The notes: a model not told the origin generated them from the sequence alone. 5,262 nucleotides of DNA from Treponema sp. (GCA_012517645.1 JAAYUR010000395.1:1-5262), one strand, 5' to 3'. Shown: positions 1 to 5,222, numbered from the stretch's first letter. A program made the numbers and translations.

Positions 1-568
1 CCGACTCGTAGAGCCTTGCCTGTTCTCCAAGTTCCTTAAGCCTGCGTTCCATGAGATCGAATTGCTGCAGCTTCTGGGACAAGGAGGCCTCGGACTCTTC
101 GGCCTCCCGGAGGCGCCCTTTCAGGTATTCCAGTTCTTTGAGCAGTTCCAGGGGCGCCCGGCGCTGTTTCCAGGAATCCTCGGTTGCCCGAAGGAGTCCC
201 AAGGATTGGGAGTCTATCCCGAAGGCTTTGCAGAATCCAAGGAAATTGTACGTCGCGGCAACGGCCTCATCAGAGGAGAGCCTCAGGAATTGATGCCGAA
301 CTTTGTTCGACAGTTCGTGGTCCTTCACGATCCGGTTCATGCACTGTCGGCTTCGGAAGTCCATTCGGGCCCGTACTTCCAGATAGTGCTGAAGATACTC
401 GATGACCATCGGGAACGAAGAGGTGGCCGTGAACCCGGGCTTCAGGGAATTACAGTACCCTTCAATAAAAGCGTGGAGGGCAAGAACGTAGAATCCTTCG
501 TCGGTTCCAGCCAGCGATACCAGACGCTTTAGAGAGTTTTCTATTGTTTCACTCATAACATCCGGCAT
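1..568 (-). CDS. N-terminal part of a large coiled-coil protein, possibly a helicase-type or HEPN-containing protein (partial, runs off the left edge)
   Basis: The frame is open from the ATG at 568-566 through base 1, giving 189 residues without a stop, so the C-terminus is missing. The chosen start has GGGA (578-575) six bases upstream; an in-frame ATG at 556-554 (reading MSETIENSLK) is the alternative. Residues 1-130 look like a compact all-helical domain, with a hydrophobic helix around 25-38 (GFYVLALHAFIEGY), then RIVKDH at 79-84 and NKVRHQF at 88-94. Residues 133-189 are rich in K/E/L/R/Q with heptad-like leucines, so a coiled coil is likely. The spacing in RIVKDH fits the RX4-6H signature of HEPN ribonuclease domains, but the motif is short and the fold is only inferred. 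From memory, similar N-termini precede large helicase/ATPase domains in accessory loci; no catalytic motif is visible here. Codon third positions are mixed, unlike the GC-rich genes on the right. That this is a real gene is fairly sure; its function is not. Confidence 0.72.
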   Translation of the reverse strand, partial: MPDVMSETIENSLKRLVSLAGTDEGFYVLALHAFIEGYCNSLKPGFTATSSFPMVIEYLQHYLEVRARMDFRSRQCMNRIVKDHELSNKVRHQFLRLSSDEAVAATYNFLGFCKAFGIDSQSLGLLRATEDSWKQRRAPLELLKELEYLKGRLREAEESEASLSQKLQQFDLMERRLKELGEQARLYES

Positions 569-597
569 TGTATATCCCACGATTCCGGCCTGCAAGA

Positions 598-625
598 AAA
601 ATATTCATTCGGTCCAATTCAATAA
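598..625 (-). promoter_or_regulatory. Weak sigma-70-like promoter candidate for the left-edge gene
   Basis: On the minus strand, TTATTG (625-620) and TATTTT (603-598) are 16 bp apart in the most AT-rich line of the window (20 of 60 bases G/C in 601-660). Transcription would start near 590, giving a leader of about 20 nt before the ATG at 568. The match to TTGACA/TATAAT is partial, so this rests mainly on position and base composition. Confidence 0.28.
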
Positions 626-662
626 TTCTTTTTGAAATCACGGTATATCGTGGATCCTCAAT

Positions 663-682
663 GGCGCCTCCTAAGAGGCGCC
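663..682. other. Perfect 8-bp hairpin in the AT-rich gap (possible weak terminator)
   Basis: GGCGCCTC (663-670) and GAGGCGCC (675-682) pair perfectly around a CTAA loop. It lies between the possible 44-residue gene and the left-edge gene, where a terminator or attenuator would make sense. Neither side has a clean T run (TTGTAT on the plus side, ATTGAG on the minus side), so intrinsic termination is uncertain. The rest of 569-765 is AT-rich and holds only this hairpin and the weak promoter candidate. Confidence 0.4.
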
Positions 683-765
683 TTGTATCCGAACGATCCA
701 TGACGGTTAACAGAACTCCATGCCTTATATCCAACCCTTCCATCGTATACTGCTGGCCTGAAGGC

Positions 766-900
766 TCACTTTTCATGGTTCACCAGCCACCCCCAAGCGC
801 TTTTTCCACGCCGCCTCCACTCGCGGCATCTCTTGAACGCGGTGACCGTGAAGAGGACCGTCGCTATTCCCTCCGCCCGCATCGCCTTCGGCTTTTTCAT
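766..900 (-). CDS. Possible small protein of 44 residues with a perfect Shine-Dalgarno
   Basis: An ATG at 900-898 follows GGAGGT (912-907) at a six-base spacing, the best ribosome binding site in the window. The frame gives 44 residues, beginning MKKPKAMRAE, and ends at TGA (768-766). It begins 30 bases after the stop of the NTF2-like gene on the same strand, as in an operon. The product is strongly basic (many K and R), with a short hydrophobic stretch IATVLFTVTAF at residues 12-22 that is too short for a confident membrane helix, and a Trp-rich C-terminus. I recognise no family. It may be a genuine small basic protein or a chance frame behind a good ribosome binding site; the RBS and spacing are the main support. 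Confidence 0.38.
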   Translation of the reverse strand: MKKPKAMRAEGIATVLFTVTAFKRCREWRRRGKSAWGWLVNHEK

Positions 901-930
901 GTCGAGACCTCCGTTCCCTCTCCCGGGGTC

Positions 931-1383
931 CTACTCCGGCCTGTCGGCTTCCAGGCATCCGTATGGTCGTATCGGAGTACACCCCCGCCCCGGCTGCTCG
1001 CGGGTCCGGCGGCACTCGTAGGGCGAGGGGATGATGCACATGACCATGGAACCTATCAGGTTCCCCTTCATCTTCACCATGAGCGTGGCGACCCACCTCT
1101 CCTCCTCTCCCTGCGCGATGATGACGCAGGGACCGGGGTCGAACATGTCCGTGTAGGCGATCTCCGCAACGGTCCGGTAGCCGCTGTTCCGGATGGTCTC
1201 GATCTTTCTGCGGATGTACTCGGAATACCGCTCCTTGCCCCGCATCACCTCGAGCACCTGCTGGGATTGGTATTCGAGATCCGGATCCAGCCAGGGGTCC
1301 AGGCAGGAATAGTCCAGGGTGTTGATCATCCTCGCGTAGGCCCGGCAGGCCTCCAGCTTCAATCCATCGATTGCTTCGTCCAT
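931..1383 (-). CDS. NTF2/SnoaL-like small protein
   Basis: A 150-residue protein that fits the NTF2-like (SnoaL-like) cone fold in size and pattern. Visible features are an N-terminal helix LEACRAYARMINTLDYSCLD (10-29), then DPDLEYQSQQVLEVMRGKE (33-51), a helix YSEYIRRKIETIRNSGY (53-69), and later strands VAEIAY (72-77), CVIIAQG (86-92), RWVATLMVKMKG (97-108) and GSMVMCIIP (111-119). Such domains are usually ligand-binding or catalytic pockets, often dimeric; no substrate can be read from this sequence. The start is the ATG with AAAGGA (1395-1390) six bases upstream; an in-frame ATG at 1437 preceded by GGAGG only three bases away is less likely and would add 18 residues before the fold. The tail after about residue 122 is Arg/Pro/Gly-rich and probably disordered or degenerate. 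It lies about 96 bases downstream of the AAA+ ATPase gene and is probably cotranscribed with it. Confidence 0.75.
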   Translation of the reverse strand: MDEAIDGLKLEACRAYARMINTLDYSCLDPWLDPDLEYQSQQVLEVMRGKERYSEYIRRKIETIRNSGYRTVAEIAYTDMFDPGPCVIIAQGEEERWVATLMVKMKGNLIGSMVMCIIPSPYECRRTREQPGRGCTPIRPYGCLEADRPE

Positions 1384-1479
1384 GATTTTTCCTTTCTTTT
1401 CTATGTGTCCGCCGCGATCCTGCTCTTCGATATCCATCAGCCTCCGGTAGCTCTTCAGGTACTTCGCGAATGCTTTCGC

Positions 1480-2634
1480 TCAGCTCTCCGTTCCCGTGAC
1501 GAAGTCCAGGTAATTGGATCGGTCCACCTTTTGCCAATCGGCATCGGGATACGCGCTCGCCCAGCTGGCCGGCCTTCGCGCACGGGCGGTAGGAGATAGC
1601 TTGATCTCCCAGCCGGAAAGGTGTCCGTCCGACTCCTCGACGTAGTCGATCTCGGCTCCCGTGGCCAGGCGCCAGAAGTAGGACGAGGCCGGCGATTCCG
1701 AGATGGACAGTCGCTTGCGCCGTTCGGACACGATGAAATTCTCCCAGAGTTCCCCTCGGTCCGGGCGGTCCTGGAACGGTCGGAAGTCGTTCAGGGCCGC
1801 GTTGCGGATGCCGTTGTCGTGGAAATAAATCTTGATGGACCGGGTAACCTCGCTGCGCAGGTTCCGGGAGTATCCCGGGAGCCGGAACAGTATGAAGGAC
1901 TTTTCCAGCAGGTCCACGTAGGTCGCCACGGTATCCTTGCTCATCCCCAGGCTGTTCCCGAGCTCCGAGAACGAGACCTCGGAGCCCACTTGATACGCCA
2001 GGAGTTTGAGCAGGTCCACGATCTTGCGGGGATATCGGATTCCTCCCAGCTCCAGGATGTCCTTGAACAAGTAGGACGCATGAAGTTCCCGGAGATAGGC
2101 CTCCCGGTCCGCGTCTCCGGCGTAGGAGCGAAGTTCCGGATACTGACCGAACACCAGGTCCCGCTCGAGTTGTCGTTCCAGCTCGTACCGTCCCTCGTGG
2201 GCCAGGATCTCCTGTTGGGACAGGGAGTACAGGGTGAACGACCAGGTCCTGCCTGTGAGGGCTTCCTTCGTACGGGAGGCCAGGTCCAGGGAGGACGATC
2301 CGGTCGCCAGGATTCGGAGGTCCGGCAGGGTATCGTGAAGGATCTTCAAGGAAAGGCCGATGTCCGGGATGCGCTGAGCCTCGTCCACGAACACGAGGTC
2401 GTATCCGTCCGCCAAGCCCCTCAGGCGGGCTCCGTCCCGGGAGGACAGAACCCGGAGGGCTCCCAGATCGTCCCCGGAGAGTTCGAGCGTCTTCCAGCCC
2501 CCGCTCCGAACGAGCCTCCGGGCCAGGGTGGTTTTTCCCACCTGCCGTGCCCCGAACAGGAGGAGTATCTTCGGTGTCTCGTTCAGGCGCCGGAGCATCC
2601 GGGGCTCCAAGCCGCGGTTCACGTATTCGGCCAC
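1480..2634 (-). CDS. AAA+ ATPase of the AAA_14/DUF4143 family
   Basis: A 384-residue ATP-binding protein with the usual order for this family. It has Walker A GARQVGKTT (28-36), Walker B LVFVDEA (80-86) and a sensor-like ATGSSS (110-115). A winged-helix-like region follows (about 210-254, containing VSFSELGNSLGMSKDTVATY). The C-terminal DUF4143 region carries ELWENFIVSE (295-304) and a PD-(D/E)XK-like E-I-D (328-330) with EIK (343-345). Function of the family is poorly known; ATP hydrolysis plus DNA or protein binding is inferred. The longest frame begins at a TTG (2652), which has no ribosome site. The GTG at 2634-2632 has AAGGAG (2645-2640) five bases upstream, so I start there (product beginning MAEYVNRGLE). 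Length is normal and all motifs are intact. The gene follows an AT-rich gap carrying a perfect double palindrome, suggesting its own regulation; binding by the protein's own winged helix is possible but unproven. Confidence 0.9.
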   Translation of the reverse strand: MAEYVNRGLEPRMLRRLNETPKILLLFGARQVGKTTLARRLVRSGGWKTLELSGDDLGALRVLSSRDGARLRGLADGYDLVFVDEAQRIPDIGLSLKILHDTLPDLRILATGSSSLDLASRTKEALTGRTWSFTLYSLSQQEILAHEGRYELERQLERDLVFGQYPELRSYAGDADREAYLRELHASYLFKDILELGGIRYPRKIVDLLKLLAYQVGSEVSFSELGNSLGMSKDTVATYVDLLEKSFILFRLPGYSRNLRSEVTRSIKIYFHDNGIRNAALNDFRPFQDRPDRGELWENFIVSERRKRLSISESPASSYFWRLATGAEIDYVEESDGHLSGWEIKLSPTARARRPASWASAYPDADWQKVDRSNYLDFVTGTES

Positions 2635-2645
2635 ATCCGCTCCTT
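2632..2645 (-). promoter_or_regulatory. Shine-Dalgarno that decides the GTG start of the AAA+ ATPase
   Basis: AAGGAG (minus strand, 2645-2640) lies five bases before GTG (2634-2632). The upstream in-frame TTG at 2652-2650 is preceded only by AGTACC and lacks any purine-rich site, so the longer frame is unlikely to be the translated one. Confidence 0.75.
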
Positions 2646-2678
2646 GGAACAAGGTACTTTTAGCTTATCACATTTTTC

Positions 2679-2724
2679 GCTAACGTATTAGCCGTTTATG
2701 CGCTTTAACGGCTAATACGTTAGC
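2679..2724. repeat. Perfect 18-bp inverted repeat made of two palindromic operator-like sites
   Basis: The arm GCTAACGTATTAGCCGTT (2679-2696) is repeated exactly in inverted orientation at 2707-2724, with a 10-base spacer TTATGCGCTT. Each arm contains its own palindrome, GCTAA-CGTA-TTAGC (2679-2692) and its mirror at 2711-2724. The palindrome centres are 32 bp apart, close to three helical turns, so two dimers would sit on one DNA face. There is no T run after the stem in either direction, so it does not look like a terminator. It lies 45 bp upstream of the ATPase GTG, in the position of a promoter/operator. An operator or an autoregulatory site is the best reading; a cruciform is also possible. 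Confidence 0.8.
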
Positions 2725-2763
2725 CGAAGAAGCGTTTGCTGGAAAACTCCTCCGCCGGCCCCC

Positions 2764-4380
2764 TCATATACCCTCCTCCCAGCCCTCGTCCGCGAAGGCC
2801 GAGAGGCGCTCCCGCAGGGCCTTGCGGAAGGCGTGGCCCGTCATGCCCAGGAGCCGGGCGGCGGCCTCCCGGTTCCCCCCCGCCCTGCGGAGGGCCGCGG
2901 CCACATACTCCCACTCGATCTGCAAAAGCCGGGCCTTCAGGTTGATCCCCTCCGGCGGCAGCTCTACCTCGATCGTCGGGCCCGCCTCCCCGCACCCCGA
3001 CCTCGGGAGGGACGCCCTCCGGATCTCCTCCGGCAGGGACTCGGGGCCCAGGGCGTCCGACGTAGCGGTGTTGGCCGCGCTGGTCATCGCGTTCCGGAGC
3101 TCCCGGACGTTGCCGGGCCAGGAATAGGCCTCCAACAGGACCAGGGCGTCCTCGGTCAGGTACCGGCGCTCTCCGTACCTGTCGTTCCAGTCCGCGAGGA
3201 ACCGGGCGGCCAGGGGGCGGATGTCCTGGCGGCGCTCCCGCAGGGGCGGCAGGGACAGGACCACCACCTTGATCCGCTCGTACAGGTCCCGGCGGAAGCC
3301 GCCCTCCTTCACCAGCCTCGCAAGGTCCCGGTTCGTGGCGGCCAGGAGGCGGAGGTCCACGGGCTCGGGCTTGTCGGCCCCCACGGGATAGACGACCTTG
3401 TCCTCCAGGGCCTTGAGGAGCTTGGCCTGGATCTCCGGGGACAGGTCCCCGATCTCGTCCAGGAAGAGGGTGCCCCCCTGGGCCGCCCGAAACTTGCCGG
3501 CCCGGCTCTTCTCCGCCCCCGTGAAGGCGCCCCGCTCGTGGCCGAAGAGCTCCGCCTCCGCCATGGATTCCGCGATGGCCGAGCAGTTCACCTCCACGAA
3601 GGGCCCCTCCGCCCGGCGGCTCAAGGCGTGGAGCATCCGGGCGATCATGGTCTTGCCCGAGCCCGTCTCCCCCAGGATCAATACCGGGTCGTCGTACCGG
3701 GCCGCGGACCGGGCCCGCCGCAGGGCCTCCTCGAAGGCGGGGGAGCCGGCCACGGGTTCAAAGCCTCGCTCCGGGCCCGCCTCGGAGGCTCGCCCCGGGG
3801 CCGGCGGAACCCGGGGTCCCGTTGCCGGAACGGCGTCGTCCGGACCCTTGCTTAGGAACCGGGCAGCCCGGCTGCGGATCTCCGGCAGTCCCTCCACCCG
3901 GACCTCCCGGCACTTGTAGCTACCCCCCGCGAAGCGCGGCGGAATCCCCTGGACAAGCCGGGCCGGGAAGAGCCCTGATCGGGCGGCCAGGAACAAGGCC
4001 GTCTTCATCTGGGGAGTCCCCGAGTCCAGAAGGAAGGTCCAGTCCCGCGCCCCGGATCCCGCCTTCCCCCGGATGGTCCCCAGGGAAGCGACCAGGAGGT
4101 CCCAGATCTCCGCGTAGTCGATGACGTCCCGCACCGGGAAGTCCAGGGGCCGGAACCGGGTCGTCACGCCCTCGTCCTTGGCCTCCCGCTCCAGGTCCTT
4201 GGCCCGTTCCAGGAAGGTTCCCCCGGTGCACAGAAGCCAGGCCTCGTCGAAGGCCTGGCCGTCCTTCTCTGCGGCCAGCAGGAAAGAAAGGAGGGGCCCC
4301 GGCTCCTCGTCGTTCTCCGGGTAGGGGTCCCGCATGCCCACGAACGCTATGAGGGATCGTACGGTTTGCATGTCGAACAT
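2764..4380 (-). CDS. RtcR-like sigma-54 (bEBP) activator with N-terminal CARF-type sensor domain
   Basis: A 538-residue bacterial enhancer-binding protein in three parts. The sensor (about 8-175) starts SLIAFVGMRDPYPEN and carries LLDSGTPQM (117-125), the loop typical of CARF nucleotide-binding folds. FPARLVQGIPPR (138-149) closely parallels LPARLIQSSPPR, which I recall from E. coli RtcR. The AAA+ domain has Walker A GETGSGKT (237-244), the sigma-54 contact loop GAFTGA (284-289), Walker B GGTLFLDEIGD (302-312), AATNRD (347-352), the arginine-finger region FRRDLYERI (362-370) and WPGNVREL (421-428). A Fis-type helix-turn-helix lies near 502-523 (NREAAARLLGMTGHAFRKAL). All catalytic motifs are intact, so it should remodel sigma-54 polymerase once the sensor is engaged. 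E. coli RtcR responds to damaged RNA; the ligand here is unknown. I use the ATG with AAGGGA (4393-4388) seven bases upstream rather than the TTG at 4407. It is divergent from the WYL gene and likely controls it and itself. rtcA/rtcB are not in the window, so I give no symbol. Confidence 0.93.
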   Translation of the reverse strand: MFDMQTVRSLIAFVGMRDPYPENDEEPGPLLSFLLAAEKDGQAFDEAWLLCTGGTFLERAKDLEREAKDEGVTTRFRPLDFPVRDVIDYAEIWDLLVASLGTIRGKAGSGARDWTFLLDSGTPQMKTALFLAARSGLFPARLVQGIPPRFAGGSYKCREVRVEGLPEIRSRAARFLSKGPDDAVPATGPRVPPAPGRASEAGPERGFEPVAGSPAFEEALRRARSAARYDDPVLILGETGSGKTMIARMLHALSRRAEGPFVEVNCSAIAESMAEAELFGHERGAFTGAEKSRAGKFRAAQGGTLFLDEIGDLSPEIQAKLLKALEDKVVYPVGADKPEPVDLRLLAATNRDLARLVKEGGFRRDLYERIKVVVLSLPPLRERRQDIRPLAARFLADWNDRYGERRYLTEDALVLLEAYSWPGNVRELRNAMTSAANTATSDALGPESLPEEIRRASLPRSGCGEAGPTIEVELPPEGINLKARLLQIEWEYVAAALRRAGGNREAAARLLGMTGHAFRKALRERLSAFADEGWEEGI

Positions 4381-4441
4381 GGTAGGTTCCCTTCGGGGTT
4401 CCGGCAAGCGGAATCAGCGCCCGCCGCCCGTCCATGTACAG

Positions 4442-4457
4442 AGCAAGAACCATGCCT
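4442..4457 (-). promoter_or_regulatory. Sigma-54 (-24/-12) promoter candidate for the CARF activator gene
   Basis: The minus strand reads AGGCATGGTTCTTGCT, against the consensus TGGCACGRNNNTTGCW. Both near-invariant dinucleotides, GG at -24 and GC at -12, are present with correct spacing, with two mismatches elsewhere. The predicted start is near 4431, leaving a leader of about 50 nt before the ATG at 4380. This implies that the activator drives its own gene. Confidence 0.6.
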
Positions 4458-4478
4458 ACACTCTCGAGTCGGGCGATG

Positions 4479-4510
4479 CCGAGGGGACGAAGCTCCGGTG
4501 CGAGCCTCGG
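4479..4510. promoter_or_regulatory. Inverted repeat midway between the two sigma-54 promoters (candidate activator site)
   Basis: CCGAGG (4479-4484) and CCTCGG (4505-4510) are perfect inverted arms with a 20-base spacer. Their centre, 4494.5, is exactly the midpoint of the two flanking -24/-12 matches. The centre would be about -63 relative to both predicted starts, a reasonable upstream activator position. Six-bp arms in GC-rich DNA can arise by chance, so binding is an inference from geometry. Confidence 0.42.
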
Positions 4511-4531
4511 ACCGGCGGCGCGGGCCGCCCC

Positions 4532-4547
4532 TGGCACGGTTCTTGAA
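4532..4547 (+). promoter_or_regulatory. Sigma-54 (-24/-12) promoter candidate for the WYL gene
   Basis: TGGCACGGTTCTTGAA matches TGGCACGRNNNTTGCW at every defined position but one: the -12 GC is GA here. The whole TGGCACG -24 block is perfect. The predicted start near 4558 lies just before GGAGGG (4559-4564), itself six bases before the ATG at 4571, so the leader would be only about 13 nt. Position directly opposite a sigma-54 activator gene strongly supports it; the altered -12 base lowers certainty. A short GGCGGC/GCCGCC hairpin (4514-4529) abuts the -24 element. Confidence 0.68.
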
Positions 4548-4570
4548 TAGAAGAAGGCGGAGGGAACCGC

Positions 4571-5053
4571 ATGGACTGGGAACCCGGAGCCGCCTACAGG
4601 ATCCAGTACGTCTCCGAATCCGGCCGGCGGAGCACCCGAACCATCGAGGTGCGGGAGATCCGCAGGCGGAACGGCGTTCTCTACCTCCGGGCCTGGTGCC
4701 GCCTTCGGGGCGAGGAGCGGACCTTCCGCTCCGACCGGGTCCTGTCGGCGGAGGCCCTCGCGGTCCCCGCTCCCGGGTTCGAGCCTGCGGCCGCCTGGTC
4801 CGAGTGTTCGCGGTGGATGGAGACAAGCCCCCTGCCGGAGTACACCTCGTGGACGCCCCGGGCAGCCGGCCCCGCCGCCGCGGGGCCCCGATCCCAGGCC
4901 CCCGTCGTCCTGACATCCATCGCGGCGCCATCCTTGCGCCTTGCTCAGGGCCGGGGCGTGCGCTTCGCGTACATCCCTGTACGCGATCCCTCCGGCTCCT
5001 CGCCCGCTCGGAACCTCCGGGTCGCGCTTACCCGTTCGACTCCCCCGCTTTAA
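4571..5053 (+). CDS. Short WYL-domain protein, divergent from the CARF activator
   Basis: The frame encodes 160 residues, with GGAGGG (4559-4564) six bases before the ATG. Residues 9-61 fit a WYL ligand-binding domain: YRIQY, STRTIEVREI, LYL (37-39, in place of W-Y-L), then CRLRGEERTFRSDRV (43-57), whose arginines are the usual ligand-contact positions. WYL domains sense nucleic acids or small ligands in many defence and DNA-damage regulators. Usually they sit behind a winged helix; here there is no DNA-binding domain. The rest, from about residue 64, is Pro/Ala/Ser-rich. From about base 4930 the codons lose their strong G/C third-position bias (ttg, ctt, gct, cct, gta) while DNA hairpins appear, so the natural C-terminus may be shorter or frameshifted. 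A role as a sensor or adaptor for a downstream effector is inferred from its promoter and partner. Confidence 0.72.
   Translation: MDWEPGAAYRIQYVSESGRRSTRTIEVREIRRRNGVLYLRAWCRLRGEERTFRSDRVLSAEALAVPAPGFEPAAAWSECSRWMETSPLPEYTSWTPRAAGPAAAGPRSQAPVVLTSIAAPSLRLAQGRGVRFAYIPVRDPSGSSPARNLRVALTRSTPPL
4924..4940. other. Short hairpin with CATCCTT loop
   Basis: GGCGC (4924-4928) and GCGCC (4936-4940) pair around CATCCTT, inside the WYL reading frame. The loop resembles the apex of the stronger hairpin at 4966-4985. Five base pairs in GC-rich DNA is weak evidence alone. Confidence 0.35.
4966..4985. other. Perfect 8-bp hairpin with TCCC loop
   Basis: CGCGTACA (4966-4973) pairs perfectly with TGTACGCG (4978-4985) across a four-base TCCC loop, inside the poorly coding tail of the WYL frame. 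Its apex ACATCCCTGT is 8 of 10 identical to ACGTCCGTGT in the hairpin at 5163-5186. Confidence 0.65.
5018..5034. other. Short hairpin with a seven-base loop
   Basis: CGGGT (5018-5022) pairs with ACCCG (5030-5034) across CGCGCTT. The 5-bp stem with 7-base loop resembles a tRNA arm in size, but no other tRNA feature surrounds it. Confidence 0.3.
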
Positions 5054-5058
5054 ATGGC

Positions 5059-5090
5059 ACGGCCGCCGTTCCTGGTGGAGCGGCGGCCGT
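5059..5090 (+). terminator. 10-bp GC-rich hairpin just after the WYL stop codon
   Basis: ACGGCCGCCG (5059-5068) pairs perfectly with CGGCGGCCGT (5081-5090), with a 12-base loop. It starts five bases after the TAA at 5051-5053, where a terminator or processing stem would sit. TGCTGG, not a T run, follows, so it may instead protect the mRNA 3' end or belong to a larger structured RNA. Confidence 0.45.
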
Positions 5091-5162
5091 TGCTGGAGGT
5101 GGGGGGAGTCGGCCTCCAGGCTTCGGCTTCCAGCCTCAGCCTTCCGGCCCGCCTCGCCGACT

Positions 5163-5186
5163 CGGCGCGACGTCCGTGTCGCGCCG
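5163..5186. other. Perfect 9-bp hairpin with GTCCGT loop
   Basis: CGGCGCGAC (5163-5171) pairs perfectly with GTCGCGCCG (5178-5186) around GTCCGT. The apex ACGTCCGTGT echoes the hairpin at 4966-4985. It directly adjoins the next stem with no unpaired base between. Confidence 0.65.
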
Positions 5187-5222
5187 TCCCGATGCGCGCT
5201 CATACGATCGCGCGCCTCGGGA
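5187..5222. other. Two-part 12-bp hairpin, back to back with the preceding one
   Basis: TCCCGA (5187-5192) pairs with TCGGGA (5217-5222), then after one T/C mismatch GCGCGC (5194-5199) pairs with GCGCGC (5210-5215), leaving a 10-base loop. The stem begins on the base after the 5163-5186 hairpin ends, as helices in a folded RNA often stack. Confidence 0.6.

Noticed and set aside
62..532. 156-residue plus-strand frame
   Set aside because: It mirrors the left-edge minus-strand gene, which has a start with a ribosome site and a more protein-like helical and coiled-coil pattern.
549..776. 75-residue minus-strand frame overlapping both neighbours
   Set aside because: No good ribosome site, contains the 663-682 hairpin and the promoter-like AT-rich DNA, and overlaps the start of the left-edge gene; looks intergenic.
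773..1537. 254-residue minus-strand frame in another register over the NTF2-like gene
   Set aside because: Gly/Arg/His-rich shadow; the overlapping 150-residue frame has a recognisable NTF2-like pattern and Shine-Dalgarno.
568..1599. 343-residue plus-strand frame
   Set aside because: Antisense to the NTF2-like gene and the intergenic gap; Leu/Arg/Pro-rich shadow composition.
1621..2691. 356-residue plus-strand frame
   Set aside because: Antisense to the AAA+ ATPase, which has all family motifs.
2679..2724. The 18-bp inverted repeat as a terminator of the activator gene
   Set aside because: No T run follows on either strand, and the arms are themselves palindromes, which suits an operator better.
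2833..3855. 340-residue plus-strand frame
   Set aside because: Antisense shadow of the high-GC sigma-54 activator.
5055..5070. TGGCACG after the WYL stop as a third sigma-54 promoter
   Set aside because: The -12 half is CCGTT instead of TTGCW, and the bases belong to the 10-bp hairpin.
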